A model generated the notes under the pieces. That model did not search any database and was not told the DNA's origin. It saw only the letters and a list, made by a program, of their open reading frames with translations. Below are positions 31,122-46,100 of a DNA stretch of 64,000 bases, one piece after another (within the stretch, counting starts at the first letter, position 1; each line of letters starts with the position of its first letter). The translations under genes were made by a program, and so were the position numbers. The DNA is from Colius striatus. Lineage: Eukaryota; Chordata; Aves; Coliiformes; Coliidae. The stretch is from the NCBI RefSeq assembly GCF_028858725.1, contig NC_084774.1, positions 7,972,001-8,036,000 on the forward strand, written 5' to 3'.

Positions 31122-34100
31122 GTGAGCGGCCCCTGGCGCGGCCTCCGCAGCTCCCTGCGGGGACACGGCCCCGGGCGGTGCCCTGGGGGAGGGCGGAGAG
31201 CGGGGGCTCGGCGCAGGCCGCTGTGCGGAGCTTGTGCGGCCGCTGCCGCCCCGGCCCCGGCGGCTCCTGGGCCCGCGGCGGTGCCGGTGCCGTCTCGCGC
31301 GGTTCGGCGCCGCTGCCCCGTGCCCGTCCCCGCACTCGCCCCGCTGCGTGTCCCGTTGCTTTGCCGCCTCTTCACTCTTTCCCCGCCTGTTTCTGGTTCC
31401 GTTTCTTGCCGGGGTGTGTTGAAAGTTTCGCGTCTTATCAAAGTTTCTCTCCCCCTTTAGCGCTCCCGTCGGGCTGCCGCCCTCGCCTCGCTGCTGTTGG
31501 GAGGCTCGCTTCTGAGCTGGTGTGGTAAATGGAGGGGGTTGGGGAGTCCCGGGGGGTCGGGACAGGGCTGATTTCATACCTTACTGTGAGTTGAGCACCC
31601 AGCAATGTTGGCTCGGGCTTTAAACTGCAACAGTGGCGTGTCTCTGATGAATCAGGGGATCAGAAAAGCACTCTGAGATGTCCTCTACCTTGTGAGTATC
31701 TGAGTATGGGAGTTATGGGGCTGGATCTGTTCGTTAGTCACAGCACGGGGCTCTGTGCAGCCCCTTCCCTCTCACCTGGGCACAGACGGTTCCTGTGTCA
31801 GTTGGTGATGAGGCTTTGGAGTGAGAGTTGGGTGTCAGTGGCACTGAATTCAGACCTCTAGAACTAGGGAAAGGGGTAAATGCAGGTGAAAGGCCTGGAG
31901 CCAAGAAGGCAGCTACATAGCTCTGCCAGGGAAACTGTGTTTGCCTTCCGTGGGGGTGCTTCTGGTTGAGAGAGGGAAACAACACTGGTATGAAAGAGGT
32001 TTCCCTCCCTCATCCTGCGTGGGCCAGGCATCTGCCAGGGCTGTGGGCTGGGCAAGGCAGGTGCCCTCCTGTGTCATTTTGAGGAATGCACTTGTGCACT
32101 GAATGAGCAAAAAAACCGAGCAGAGTAACCAGGCTTTTGTTGTGCCAGTGCCACAGAGAGGACACCGACTTGTGCGTGGCAGATGAGTGCAGGGAGTGTT
32201 GCCCCCAGGCTGAGGCTGCTTTGGAGTGGAGGCTGACTCGGGGGCTCCTCCAGCAGCTCCTGAGCACCTCCAGTGCTCTGGCTGGGGTTGTGAGATTGCT
32301 CTGAGCGTGGATCTGGGGGCTTCCTTGCACTGGGCTGAGGAGCAGGCTGGGTTTGGGGGCTCCCCACTACTGGGCTGGGCCAGGGGGTTCTGCAGCAGTC
32401 TTGCTCCAGAGCTGCCCAGTACCAGTGCTGCAGGGCTGGTAGCTGAGTGGGCTGGGCTATGGCTCGTGTTCACCTCTCCTGTCTGATTGTAATCTCTTGC
32501 TGCTTATGAGCTGATGTCCTCAGCACAACCCCAAATCATTGCTTTTCTCCTACATTGTTTCGATATTTTCCCCTCTAAATGCCAGGTCCATGCCCTTGCT
32601 CAGGCAGGAAGATGTTGTGCCTCAGTGGCAGACTCGGCCTGGAAGATTCCAGGCACCGTGCCACCAATTCAGCAGCAAGTGTCTGCCAGAGTGAGAACAG
32701 GAACCTCCTGCAACACAAAGTACAATTAAACAGCACCTGGCAGTTTACACAAAGCTCAGGAATCCATAAACTTTATGTGTTGCTGCAAAACAGTTGCAGA
32801 TGGTCTAAAGTGATGATTAAATATTGCTGCTGTTCTGCCCAGAAGCCTGTGCCCAGATCCTCTGCCTGTGGTGTCTGCTTAGGGAGGGTCGTTGAGGGAA
32901 TGAAGCCAGCTCTGGGTCTGTGCAGAGATCTCCTTCAATTGCCTCTGCAGGGAACGAGGGAGATTATCCTGATTCCCATTAGATGCAGCTCCCATTGCTG
33001 TGAGTGATCCTCTCAGGGCGCTGGTTTGGAAGTGGAGTGTGAATGAACTGAAATAAGAGCAGGAGCAGTAAATCACGGGCTGAGCTGTGGTCCAGGCAGG
33101 CTCCTCGCTCTGCAGACGGCTCGGGGGGCTTGCAGGGGGATGCATCTGCTGGCCACGGGGGCACATCAGCATCTCTGCTGCTGGAGTAGGTGCTGTGCTG
33201 TGAGTGCTCAGGGCAGGGGCTGTGCCACGGGCAGCTCAGCCCTGGCAGGGTGATGATTTGCAGCCCCATTGTGCTGGGATCTGTGGCTTTGGCTGAGGGT
33301 TGAAGCGAGGAGTGGTCACTGGCTCTGCTGCTGGGGGCTGCAGAGGTGCTGCTGGGGCTCTGAGAAGCCTGCAGGCCACCCTTTGGTTTGCTCTCCTGTG
33401 TGTTGTCTTTGACTGCCAAACTGTATGGTGGGTACAGGCCACGTGCCTCCAGCCAGTCTGAACAGGATGGGGGTTTGCTCTCTCTGAGAGTCACAACCTA
33501 TATCCCTGTAGGTACAGTGTGGATCTTTCATTTGCCTCTGGTTTGTGTGACTTTGGAGCTCTTGGGACTCTCTGGGGTTTCTCTTTTTGCTGGTACCCAT
33601 TCCCCTGGTTCACAATGCTCTGATCCTGCGCCAGCCAGAGCCATCGTGCTTCAGGGAGGCAAAACAACACGAAGGAAGCCTGATGGGAGCCTGGCTTATC
33701 ACATGCGTTGGAAATGAGATGAAGAAGTCAGTGCAGACACCTCTGGAGATTTGGGCTTGCTTTCAGGAGTCCCGAGCTGGCAGCTGAGGCAGGGGCTGTC
33801 CTGAGCAGGCTGCAGCTGCTGGGTGTGATCACCAGAGAGGCTACATCACTGGGGAAGATTTATTGGGGATTTCATTAACAAATAATTGCTGAGCTTCACA
33901 GTAACAGAGAACATGTCTTAGCAATATGAAAGCCCATTACTGAGACTTCTCTAAACCATCCTGATGTTTGGAGAAGGCTGGAAGCCATCAGAGGCTTAAA
34001 CAACGTGTTTTCAGATGGCATGGGACACTTAATCCTGATATTGATGTGCTTTGAGGGACACCAGGTGGGGGCCCTGGGCAGGTCGTTGCCCTTTGATTTA

Positions 34101-37100
34101 GGGTGGCATTTCTTTGGTCTTCACTGCATTCAAGGCAGATGCTGCTCTTCCTGCCGCCCAGGCCAAGGGCCACACTCTGCCTGATGTGCCTGTGCCCAGG
34201 AAGGACCTGAGCTGAGGGGAGGATTTCTGGAGGGGGAATCTGCTGCCTACAGCCTCAGACCTGGACTGTGACAGCTTAGGGTGCATCAGGCAGCATCCAC
34301 AGCAAGTGCAGCTGAAGACTGGGAGAGAAGCAGAGAGATAATTCTCCCTTCACCAATCAGCAGCTTCTGTTTATTCTATTCTATACGTGTCAGCTCTTCA
34401 CAAACCCTTTGCATTTGTTGTCTTTGTGTGGTGATATCAGTGCTGGATTGAATGGAAACCTCTCCCGAATAACTTGCTGTGAATGTGCCGCCTTCAGCGG
34501 GAGCAGGAGTGGCTGAACTAACAAAACAATTTAGAAACGCTTTTCTTGTGCCTTTTCTAATGGATTCCATCTCCTTGGCAAATGCACCTTACCACACCGA
34601 GGGAGAAACCCACGTGTTGCTAATCAGGTGATTGACTTTCCCTTTTCTGCCAGAAAGCCACAACTTGTGCAGATGTGTGTGAAGCCGTGAAATCATTGAA
34701 GCCAACGTGTTTAGACACAGGCTGTGTGTTTGCTTAGCCAGGTGCCCCCGCCTCAGCACCGCAGTGTACGTGCTTAATCCTTGCTGCTGGCCGCAGCTGC
34801 CTGCAGCGAAGCTGGAAGTCAATGGACGGGAGCTAATGCTCGCCTTAAATCAGCTGTTCATGACTGTGCATCTCTTGCGACAGGAGCAGCAACCCAGGTG
34901 GCTCACTTATCCCTTGATTTCTTAGTTCTGATAGTGCTGGTTGGAAAATGTAATATTCCAGGTAGGATTTTGCACAACATCAATAACAGAAGGAAGAAAC
35001 CTTCCTGCCTGCTCCGTGGCGTGCGCCAGAGCTCAATTGCTGCCGGCTGCCAACGTGCTGGCAGCGTTAATGACTGCACGTGGGGCACTTCTGTCATTTA
35101 TCATCATGATTTCTGGTCTGTGTTGTGGAGGAGTCTTCTCCCCTGACAATGCATAAGTACAAAAAGGGATAAAATAATGGAGATTGAAGCAGGGTGTAAA
35201 TTCTGACCCTGCAGCTCGTGTGCTCGGAGGAAATGGGGCTGGGTTTGTGAGGAAGCTTTAGCTTCTGTTTGGGTGGTAGAATCCCTTCCTGTGGTACATT
35301 ACTTTGCATCTGGCAGGCCACCAGCTCCCTTGGTCCCTCGTCTGCAGCCTCAGCCTCACTGAGGTTATTTGTTATTAATGTGGGGAAATGAGAGTGAGGA
35401 ATGAGATTCTGACTCCTTAGATTAGGAACATCGATGGTGAGTCCTGTAGGGCTCTTGACTGGACATTTCAGGGCTTCTTAGGTCCCTAATGTCTGTGTCT
35501 GTAACATCATCCTGCCAAAGGTGGTTTAGGATGAGCTGGATATTGCTGAGGAGTGAGTGGAAGGGTGCAGGGAGGACAGAGACCTGTGTGCCATTAAGGA
35601 CACTGAGTAAGGAATGTGTGTGTGCTGAGGTTTTCTCTTTAGATGATATAACTTTTTTCTTTTCTCTGTTGGGTTGCTGATTGCTTGGGGGAGGTGAGTT
35701 GTTAGTTGTTGACAATGACACATCTGTTTCCAAATGGATCTATGTGAAATGATATTTTAATGTACCTAGCAAGTAACAAGAATCTGCTTAAAAAGCCCCA
35801 CACCAGCACCACCACACCCTGACCCCCCCCCAAGCCCTCCCAGCAAACACAGTTTAGAGACTCTCTGGGTGTGTTGTGCTCCGTGGCTACTGAATTATGA
35901 GCTGAGCAACTGCTTTAGAAGTGCATGGGAGCACTTGAGGAGAGTTTTAAGTCAGGAATGTAATGTCTGTGAGGGAATCAGCAGCAAAGATGCAGAGAGA
36001 AAGGAGGCAGATGACAGCCTGGGAGCAGGTCTAGCTGGGAGGAAGCATCTAGACCTTGGATTCATGGTAATCATTTCCTTACTGTTTTCGTTGTTCTTAA
36101 GGCACAGGCTCCTTTTAAACAGTACAGAATAAAGCTTTGTGTTCCTGTAGTCACAGAGAATGGAGCCCTCCTGTTCCAGCCTGGTTGTCCCTCAAAAAAA
36201 ATACGAGACACCAGATTTCACATCCTTGTAGTGTTTAAAGGGAGAGAGTTCTAGCTTCTATTGCAAATGCTTTCATCCCTTTCAAGCCTAACATGGCATT
36301 AGGATTAATGGGCTTCTTTTTTTGTCCCTGGCAAATTAATTTTGACAATCACATAGAAATTGTGGAATAAAGTAATAGGTTGTTCCAGGCAAGCCATCGA
36401 GGTAGAGGCACTGCCCAAGCTGGTGCTGAGCCCCTGGAGAACTGCAGCACGCAGCAATCCTGCCATTGGGCTCTCATTCTGCATTCCAGTGTCAGCAGAC
36501 TTCAGACAGAAAGATGGGGGAAGTCAAGGTAAATTTGGATGCTCACAAGAAGTCAGTATAATCTCATATACAAGGCAGGTGAAAGCAATCCTCTTGTGCT
36601 GTGCTGTGCTTGAGCGTGTCGGTCTTGTCTGTGAAACATAAGGTTGTCTCTGCTGGCTGGACTGGTTCCAGACCCTGAGGATGGCCACAGAGCCGTTAAC
36701 TTTGGCCACTGCTTGGCTTTTAAATACTAGTCCTTGCTGCCTGGGAAGGTATTTTTCCTGTGAAACATGTTCACAGCTCAAATGAGGGAGGCTGCTGATG
36801 CAGCTCTTGGTGGAGCCATTCATCTGCTCATGTGATGTTCCACTTCACTCAATTTCCAGACTTCAGAGTTCAGTGTTGTGTAAGCAAATGTTTGGAACAA
36901 CTTGTAAGAAGTGTAATGTTGGTATTCTGGTGTGCAGGGGTCACAAAAGGCTTCTATTCATTCTCCTCATTTCTCTGACTTCAGCCCAACAGAGGGACAA
37001 AAAGACCCCGTGATGAGGAGGAGGAGGAAATCAAAGCCCGTCGCAAACAAGCCAGTGCCCGAGAGCACAGTCGGCACAGGGAAGAGGAGGCTGTTGCACT

Positions 37101-40100
37101 GGAAGAAACTGATGATGAGAAGAAGAAACTTCTGCAGATAATTGAGAGGGATGGAGAAGAGGAAGAGGAGGAAGTAAATCACTGATGTCTTGTGGGAAAG
37201 GGGAGGCAGTGGGAAATCAGGAAACAATCGCGTCTTACTGCGTGGGTGGTGAGGCTGACTGATGATCCTCACGTGCCTCTTGCAGCTTAAGGTTATGTCT
37301 GATTTTCCTGCCCTTCATTAATTTCAAATGGGGCTTCTCAGCAATATCCTCAGAAGCTTTAAAGGAGGGGGAGCAAAAGGGAGGGGAAAGGCAAAGCTTT
37401 CAAGCCTAATTTGTTTTAATCTGGGAGTGCCTAAATCACCTTCTAAGCTCCATTTTAGGTGGCAATTTCTGCATTCTAAAGAGTTTCCTAACTCTGTTGT
37501 CCTCATCAGTACCCCCAGCCATGCAGCTTCTCCCCCTTTCCCCCTCTTCCTAGCTGTGCAGCAGCAGCAGCAAATAAACAAACATCCTTCTGTACAAGAA
37601 AGGTCTTGGGTCAGAGGAGGGGGGGAGCAGCTGTCAAGGGTAAATGATTTCAAGCCTTGGAGACAGAAATCCAATGCAGCATTGGCCTTTCTGCCAAGGG
37701 CCAGGGAAAAGATCACTTTATAAATGTGACACATGGATTGGTATAAATCTAGAAGATATTTGCTTCCTGCTGCCAGTGTCCTGTTTGATAAAAAAACAAG
37801 TGATATCCACCACTGTAGAATCGTGTAGGTTTGTAAAATATCATTGTCCTTTGGATACAGCATTGCTGGGGCTTGTCTCTGAAAGCCTCCCTGGCTTTTT
37901 GAGGTTGAGCTACTGCCATCACCCTGGCTGCTGATAGCAGAGAGAGATAACACAGCTTCTGTAGCCTTTGGGCACCAGTGAGGATGAATGGACGTAGCCC
38001 AGAGCTCTCTTGACTGGCTAGAGCCTTGTGAATTCCTGCAGCACACGTTTGAAGGGCTAGAAGTCCAAGGTTTCTTTGTTTATTGTCTTGGAATGCAGTT
38101 GCTGTGAGTGGTGTGCCAGTGAATCTGAGGGAAGGAGGCTAATCTGTAGGGCATGGTAATGCTGAATGCAAATTAAATACAAGATACAAAGCTGATCCTG
38201 ATGGAGATAGTGTAGTGCTACACATCAGAGAAAGCAAAGAATCAAATAAAGCAGTGTGACAGGATCTCTGCAGGCTGAAACCCCACTGCAGGAGCAGCAG
38301 GATTCAGGCACTGCAGGATGCATTACCTGCGTGGGATGGGGACAGGAGGGGAGTGGGGCTAAGGCAGCTTGGGCCACAGAGTGCAGGAAATCCAATAACA
38401 ATGGAAGGCTGGGACTGGTGTTACTGTAAGGGGTTTGCTGAAGGAATGTGCTGCTCAGAGAGGATAACCAAAGAATCTCCAACACCAGAGGCAACTCTTG
38501 ATTTAATCCTGACTGAGGGCAGGACACACAACTTGCCTCGAGATGTGAAGGGATCTGGCTTGTGTTTTTGTTGTGAGAACTCTTTAAGAGTGATTGTAGC
38601 AAAGGCAAATAGAGGAGAGGGAAGAGATGACACAAGGGAATCAATAGCATCAATGTTTGTCAAAAGGGCTGCATTAAAGTCATGAAACGATGCAAACAAC
38701 AGAATGGCGTTTGTAGGTGTGGGGAGGTAAGCAGGGCTGCACCACTGCTGTGCAGGGAGGGTTCAGTGCCAGCTGGGGAACACCTCTGGAGAGTTTAAAA
38801 ACCAGAAAGAAACCACTAGAGTAAAATATTGATTTGTATTTTTTTTTTCTTAATAGAAAAAGACTTCAAAATAGACATGAAAGCTTATCCAAGCGAGGAA
38901 AGGGAAGCAGGGCATAAACTCAGGGCACTTAAATGTAGCCCTGAGAACACCCCCGAAACAGCACCATGGGCTTCTGAAAAGAAACTGCCCCGTGGTGTGA
39001 GCTGCTGATGCAGATGAGTGTTGGAAGCAAAAAGCCTCCATGCCAAGCAGTGCCAGGCGTGAAAGAGCAGCTCAAGGAAGAGGAGCCCTTGCAAAACGGG
39101 TGGTTTGTCATTGATACTCACCTTCAGAAAGCCCAGGGAAGCCCTTCTGCTGTTACAAAGAACCTTCTGTTGGAAACCCCTGCTTTATAAAACCCCCACT
39201 TAGCCAGTCTTGCTACGAGGTCTTGCTCAGGGCAGAGCTGGGGTGAATGAAGGAATGGGAAGCACTGCTGGGTGAGGTTTCTGCAGTGCCACTGAGGGAG
39301 TTATGGTTTGTTCCTGAAGGGTCTGGGCCTGGCTGCAACCTCACTCTTCTGTGTTTTACTGCCTAATTGTTCCAGCTGTCCTAAGCCCTATTTTCTGCCC
39401 TTTCTGACTGGGTTAGGAGGAACCTTTGGATGAAAGTTCAGTGAAGAAGATGATTCTCACCTTTGAGAAGAGATCTTACAAAAACCAGGAGCTGCGGATC
39501 AAGTTTCCTGACAATCCTGAGAAGTAAGATCCTGCTCAGCCTTTTCCCTTTGATTTCAAGTGTTAGCCCTAAATCAGTTTCTTGGGTCTACAGAAGGTTT
39601 CAGCTATGTAAGGTTTATGTAACCACAGTTATTGCCATGGAGTTCTTGTAAATGGTGTTTGAAACTCACTTGGCTAAGTGAAGCCTCTGGTGCTGGGCAG
39701 CACAGGGACAGTAAATAGCAGTGATAGGGGAGATCTGGCTTAGGTTCTGTCTGGTGTTAGTATTACAGATTGTGAAGCTTCAGTGCTAAAACTGGGGTTT
39801 ATGTTGTTTTTGTTTTGGGTGCACACAGTTTCATTAGCTTTGGTTTGGGTTTCTAAGGGTCTCAGCTCTCAGCACACCGTGCTGCTGTGCCCTCGCTCTT
39901 CAGGGGGCTGCTGCTCTGCGCTGCCCCTTCCTCACCCTAGGCAGGTGAGGAGGTTTTTGAGGTGGGATGAGGTGCTGGAGTGGTGAATTTTGCTTTCCCA
40001 ATGAGGAAGGCTTTTGTGGCATTGTTCTGTGTGAAGGTGGCGTGCTTCCATCCAGGCAGTTCTCTGTGTGGGAAGAAAGTAATTTCCCATTCTGGAGCTT

Positions 40101-43100
40101 TCAGATGCTGCAGTGGGCAAAATGGCTGCGTGGGCTGTGAGCCACACTGGTGTGGGTTATTTCCACACCTGCACTTCTAGTGAGCCTCTTTCTGCTTTCA
40201 CACAGGTTATTGTTCGTGTTACATGGATTTCTTCTTAAGTGCCATTGTTTTTTATCCAGTTTGCTGTTCTTTCCCTTACCAACATTCTTTTCACAGACTT
40301 CACTTCAGAGGTGGCCAGGGCAGGTGCATTGCTTGGGAGAGTTTATGCTGCTGTGGGTTTTCATCTCTAGCCACAACATCTGCACTTTTTATTTATTAAT
40401 CAGTTCCAGAACTGATCTACAGAATTAGAACAAACCTGCTTATTTACTCTATCTAAATGATATGGTATGAAGGCTTGTCCTACCACATGATTCAGCTTCA
40501 AGAGGCAGGCCCAGGACAGGACGAGACACAGGCTGCCTCTAGGAGTTCTGGCCTCGGTGGTGTTGATGTAACCAGAGGGTCAGAAATGCTGGGGCTGTGT
40601 GTGGGTGGTGTGGCACGTCTGACCTGGTGTCTCTGGGAAGGTGGTGGTCTCTGTTCTGAAAAGGGCTGTACATTGAACACAACTGAGCTACCTTTTACCT
40701 TTTACTCATCCTTTTTGTCTTGCCTCAGGTTCATGGAGTCGGAACTGGATTTAAATGACATCATTCAGGAGATGCATGTGATTGCAACGATGCCAGACCT
40801 GTATCACCTGCTGGTGGAGCTGAATGCTGTGCAGTCTCTCCTTGGGCTGCTGGGACATGACAACACAGATATCCTTCAGTTGTTAAAGCAGCTCTCATGT
40901 GAGAGGTTTCCTACAGACTTCTCAGTAATCTCTTGCGTCCTGCTTTCACAGGCTCCTGTGTATGTTTTTCTCTTTCCCACTGTACTGAATTTATGTCATT
41001 TTTTTTCTCCATGTGAAAGCCTTCTTTGTTGAAGTAATATTGATTTTGATTTTTTCAGTGCTGTTATTCTCCCTCCTTGTTTTATGACCCTTTCATCTAT
41101 GTTTGAGTGCCTGCGTTGAGTGTGAACAGATGAACAAAACAGGAGAAGTGAAGGTCTGGGCTTCACAGTGTATGGCCTTGAACTGTGTGTAAACAGCATC
41201 TGGAACCGCCCCATTAAAAAGGAAACCAATTTACCTCTTTTTGTTGAGAGCTGAGCTGTCCTGCTTTCAGCTATTTGCTGTGGACTGGCTCACCACAGTG
41301 GTAAATTCTTAATGTGTCTGTACCCTTAATGTGTGTGCTCAGAGCTTGAGGTTGTGGGCAGCTCCTCGGCTTACCCAGGTATCCAGAGGCATTGCCACAC
41401 GCTATTGGTTCTTGTGTCACTGGACCTGATCCCTATGTGCAGCCATCTCGTGTTCCTCTGAAGGTCTGAGGACATCTCAGAGTTTTCTGTCTACACTGTT
41501 AAAGATTTTGGCAGTTTTTTGTAATGTCCTTGTGCCTTGATGCTTAGCTGTCAGCTGACAAATAGAACTGTGCCTGGCTTGCCATTGCGAAGCCTTTAAA
41601 AGTAGAGCTCAGCCTGCATCACTTGTGAAATATTCTCCAGTAGATTAAGCTGAAAAGTGGTGACATGATTCGAGAGATCGTGTGTCTGTGTCCTGACAAG
41701 CATCAGTGAATGGAGAGAGTGCTGAAGCCCAGGGGAAAGGCCACTGGACTTAGACTTGGGGCTACAGCAAGCTTCTCTTTTTTTTTCCCTTCTATTGATT
41801 CATGACCTTAGAAAAGAAGTAAATTACTCTCCTGTATGTGTAAAGCAATGGATAATAGTTGGCAGCTTTTCTGAGGTGTTTTGTGATACGCAATATCATG
41901 GGACTGTCGGTGCTGAGCGTGGTCTGAGGCACACGTTGTGGTTTTCCTCTTCAGCACTTTTCCTTACAGGACTATATATTAAGAATTCATAATTCATTCT
42001 TTCTGAGTGCAGTGATCAGGAGATAAAAACAAACCATGAATATTTTATTGCACACCAGTCTGTGTTAGAAAGCTCTGCTTATGTGTTCGGGTATTCTGAG
42101 CTGTGTCACCACATCGGGGCTCGGCAAGAAGGGCCCTGCAAGGCAGCAAACACCGTGGCTTTCCTTATCTGCCATCTGCAATGGCAATTACTCCCAAGTC
42201 AATGTTTGTTAACAAGTTACTGTTGTACAATGGAAACACCTACCATGCATAACCAGTTTCACGGCTGCTGTCGTTTCATTAAGTACTTGTTTGCCAGATA
42301 CCACGGGCTTTTTGTACCGTGTGCTTGCCATTAAAGGCTCGTGCTGAAATTCACAGGGAAAGTAGGAGCTGTGGGGATTGTGACTGGGATAGCAGAGCTC
42401 ATGCATAGCTGGAGGGCACAGGAGTAAAGCTTGCTTTGTCCTTTCAGCCATGAAAAACTATGTCCTAGGGTCACTGCTGCTGTCAAAGACTTGTCAGTAT
42501 TTCCTCTGTGAACTCCTTTTAATTGGTTTGCAACTTGCCTGTCAGTTGGAAGTTTGGCCTGTGGATTGCAATTTTGGGAAAAGTGTATTTCTTGTTATAA
42601 AACTGCTGAAGTGTTTTCAGAGCTGTAGGAAGCAGGAGCCAGGCTGCAGTGACGCCTCTGCTCTCTGCTGCTGCTGTGACAGGATGGAAGCGCTTTTGAA
42701 GTGAAGCAAGTAGACACAAAGCTAAATTGGTACGGCTCGAGGATCTCTGATGATTTTTTTTGTTTCAACAAATGGCAGGAGGCTTTAAAAATTAATTCTT
42801 CAGGGAGAGAACTAAACAAATGGTTCTTCAGATGTGATTTAAATGCACTGTCTTGAGGGGCTAAGGCAGGGAGACAAAAGCAGTGTCCAGGGGGAGGAAA
42901 TAATCTGCCACATGATTCCTGCAGTTTTACACAAAACATGTGGCTGAAGGATGATCACCAACAAGGTTTTATTAATGAAAGACAGGAAAGCTTCAGGTGA
43001 GGATTTTGCTTTTCTGTGTCCTTACATTTTACAGGACAATTGATATTCTCACTGAAGCCTCTCCAGCAGCTCCCTAGGCAGGAGTGTCCCACAAGATGAA

Positions 43101-46100
43101 CTCTGACTGCGGGAGTTCTTTGCTGTGCTCTCTCAGAAGAGTCTCACTCAGTTGTCTTTATAGCACTCAGTAGGAAGCAGTAGTCTCCAGTTAGTTCCTC
43201 CCTTAGGCTTCTTTTCTATGGGCTGATCAAACTTCATTCCCTCAGTCTTTCCTCATCCGTTGTGTGCTGTCCCCCTGACATTCTCTCCACATCACAGCCT
43301 CTTGTTATTAGGAGGAAAACTATTCCACATGTTGCTCGGGAATGCAAAGCAGCAGGTAAGAAATCTCTTGACTTGCTGGTTTTGCCCTTGCTAATGCAGT
43401 GCAGTCTATGATTAGCCTTCCTCACTGCAGTGGCAGGCTGCTGACTTCCCTTCAGCTTGTCCACCAGATCTTCTCCCGCAGAGCTTACTTCTCCAGTCAG
43501 CCGCAGTGTGTGGCCTTGTTCTCTCCCAGGTACAGGACTTTGCATTTGCTGAACTTTGTGAGGTTCCTGTTGCCCCCAGCTTTTTGTTGACAGTGGATTC
43601 CTTGCACAATAAATGTCAGGCAGGTTGTTTTATCTTAACTTCCTAATGGAGCTGCACTTAACTTGCTTCTAAAAATTGTACCCTGGGACCTTTGACTGTG
43701 GGTTTGTACAAGCAGGAGTGACTGCCTGCCCCGTGAGGAGTAACCACTCTTCCCTTTGGTTCCTGATGGCAGTTGCAACTGGAAGTGAGACCTTCCCGTC
43801 AAGAAAACATATGGATAGCTTTAGCTTGGTTAAGAAATGCTGTAGGGTGTAAAGAAAGTAGTTGTCTTACTGACAGACATCTTCTGCAGCACCCAGACGT
43901 GGGCTAACTTGGGACTGGGACAGGCAGCTCTCTGTTACCATCGTTCCTGAGACGAGGTAAGTCAGAGCTGAAACCTTGTTAAGAAAAGATCTATGAAAGT
44001 ACTTTTGCTGCTGCTGCTTGTACATCTGAGCAAATGCACAAATAGGAGCGCTGGGAGGCTGGATAGTTAGCCTGTGCATTTTAAAGAGATTCATCACCAA
44101 GTAGTTATATAGGACACACGGAAAGCTGCGTATCCCGTCCTGCCCCAGTGGGACTCGGGCAAGATTGATCAGCATGTCTGAGAGAATGGGAAAGTGGGTC
44201 TAATGAGGTGGAATACATCTCATTGTACAGGAGAGCTGTGTAACAGGCAGGGGAACCGTGTGTTATGCAGCCCAGAGTTAATGAGTGAAAATTGGGCTGG
44301 CAGAAGCTGCGCGGCTCCCGCAAGGGCCGCGGCTGGAGGAGTGTGCTGCCCTAATTGGGCTGGGCAGAGGGGCTGATGGCTCCTGCTCCTGCAGCAGCCT
44401 TGTTAGGTGTGCTGTGTTGGGTTAGCAGCGGTATTGCTGGGAGCTGAACAGCCAAATCAGATTGTTGTAACTCATTTCTCCTTGCTGAGATTCGGTCTTG
44501 CTGACACAAGATGGTGCCCAGCTCCACCAACTCCAGCAGCATTGTTTGGCAAAATGAGTCAGTATCATCAAGAAGCAGTGAAATTGCCTGACACAGGAAG
44601 CACACAAACACATTTGTTCTTACCATTCCTAATTGTTAGGACTCCCTGACTTTGGTGCTTATTAGGACTGTCTGCTGAAGTAGTCTCTGCCCTTGGCTCT
44701 GCTGTTCCTGTGCCCCACTGCTGTGCTGCATTACCAGTTGGTTTGGATCGTGTCACCAGCACACTGGCCTAAGGGCAAACTGCTTTTGATATTAAATGTG
44801 TCCACCTCCATGTTGGTTGTCCTTAACACCTAGCACATGTTTCCATAGCTGTGGTAGATTTGCTTCAAGAACTGACTGATATAGATACTCTCCATGAGAG
44901 TGAAGAAGGAGCTGAAGTCCTCATAGATGCTCTAGTAAGTAGTAAACTCCAGATTGTTCTGGTGTCTGACAATGGCTGCTTTACACAGCACAGCAGATGT
45001 GTGTGGTGATCTGTGGTTGTCCTCCCCACCATGAAGCTGGCCAGCTGAGGAGCCTGTTCTGCACCTGAATGGCTGTATTGAGGACCACAGTGGGTGGTTC
45101 TGGGTGGAATGACAGAGTTTGGGGAGCAAATTCTTTGTGCATCTTGTTAGACCGCTGCTGGTTTTGGAAGGAGTGTGCTCATGCTGTAAAATTTGTGTAG
45201 GCTGGGAGATTGTTTGTGTGCAGGGAGAAGAAGCAATATTTGTGGCTTGGACTGTAACAAGAAGTGCTTGATTTGCATTTTTTTCCATCTTGTGGGAACG
45301 AGTTCACCTGTGAAAAACAAGTTTGTGGCAGGGCTCAGATTGTTATCTGAGGGTCAGCAGGGCCATTGTGACCTTTCAGTCTCACCCTCTGCAGAGGAGC
45401 CCAGGTGTCTCCTCCTCAGTAACTCTCCTTTCAGCCTGCACAGCTGTGCTTGAACTGGAGTGTCTGTTGTTGGAATCAGGGTACACCTGTACCTTGGAAG
45501 CTTTTATGTAACAGAGCTAATGCATTTTAGGGGTAGGGGAGGGTTTAGAGGTAATGATCCTTTCTGTCAGAAACTAACCAACCCCAGAAAATTGTCTATG
45601 TGCAGCAGACGATGCATTGCTGTGTCTTAAGTGCTCCCTGCCTGGTTAACAATCTTGGGTGCCTCTTGACTTCCCTGGTGCTGGACTTGCTCTTTTGCTG
45701 GTGTTTGCACTTGATCCCTCCCGCTCCTGAGCTGTGGGAGGAGGATGCCAAAACAACCAGAAGCCTCCAGAGAAGCGATGCCCAGCAAAACTGGAGATTC
45801 CCACATCTGCCCCACCCTTGGGCAGCTTCCACTAGGGAACTGCTGTGTTTGTGAATCCCTGTGGCTCTGTTGTGTTCTGTAACTATTATATTGAAATTGA
45901 AAGACAGAGAGATGCTTTGTTTGGCTGCTCTGTTTTCTCCTACAATCGTTCTTGTCCAGTCACTATCATGTTACCTTCTGAAGGTTAATCACAGTGGCCC
46001 AGAGCTGAGTCCCTCCAGCTGGCCTCGAGGCTGTTCTTAATTACTCTGCCTCTGTGGAAGGATTGCTGAATGAATGAAAAGGTAGAGAGGAACTGCCAGA

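Larger units (their letters stand above)
30770..31350. promoter_or_regulatory. CpG-rich promoter and first exon of CTNNBL1
   Basis: Dense CpG dinucleotides flank the CTNNBL1 start codon. No TATA box is seen. A CCAT core overlaps the start (GCGCCATGG), which could be a YY1-type site or only the Kozak context. A 28-bp tandem repeat occupies the upstream half. Confidence 0.7.

Noticed and set aside
40869-41032. Continuation of exon 4 as coding past GDNTD into ILQLLKQLS
   Set aside because: It departs from the conserved CTNNBL1 sequence exactly at ATATCCTT, and the correct continuation is found after an AC acceptor at 44836.
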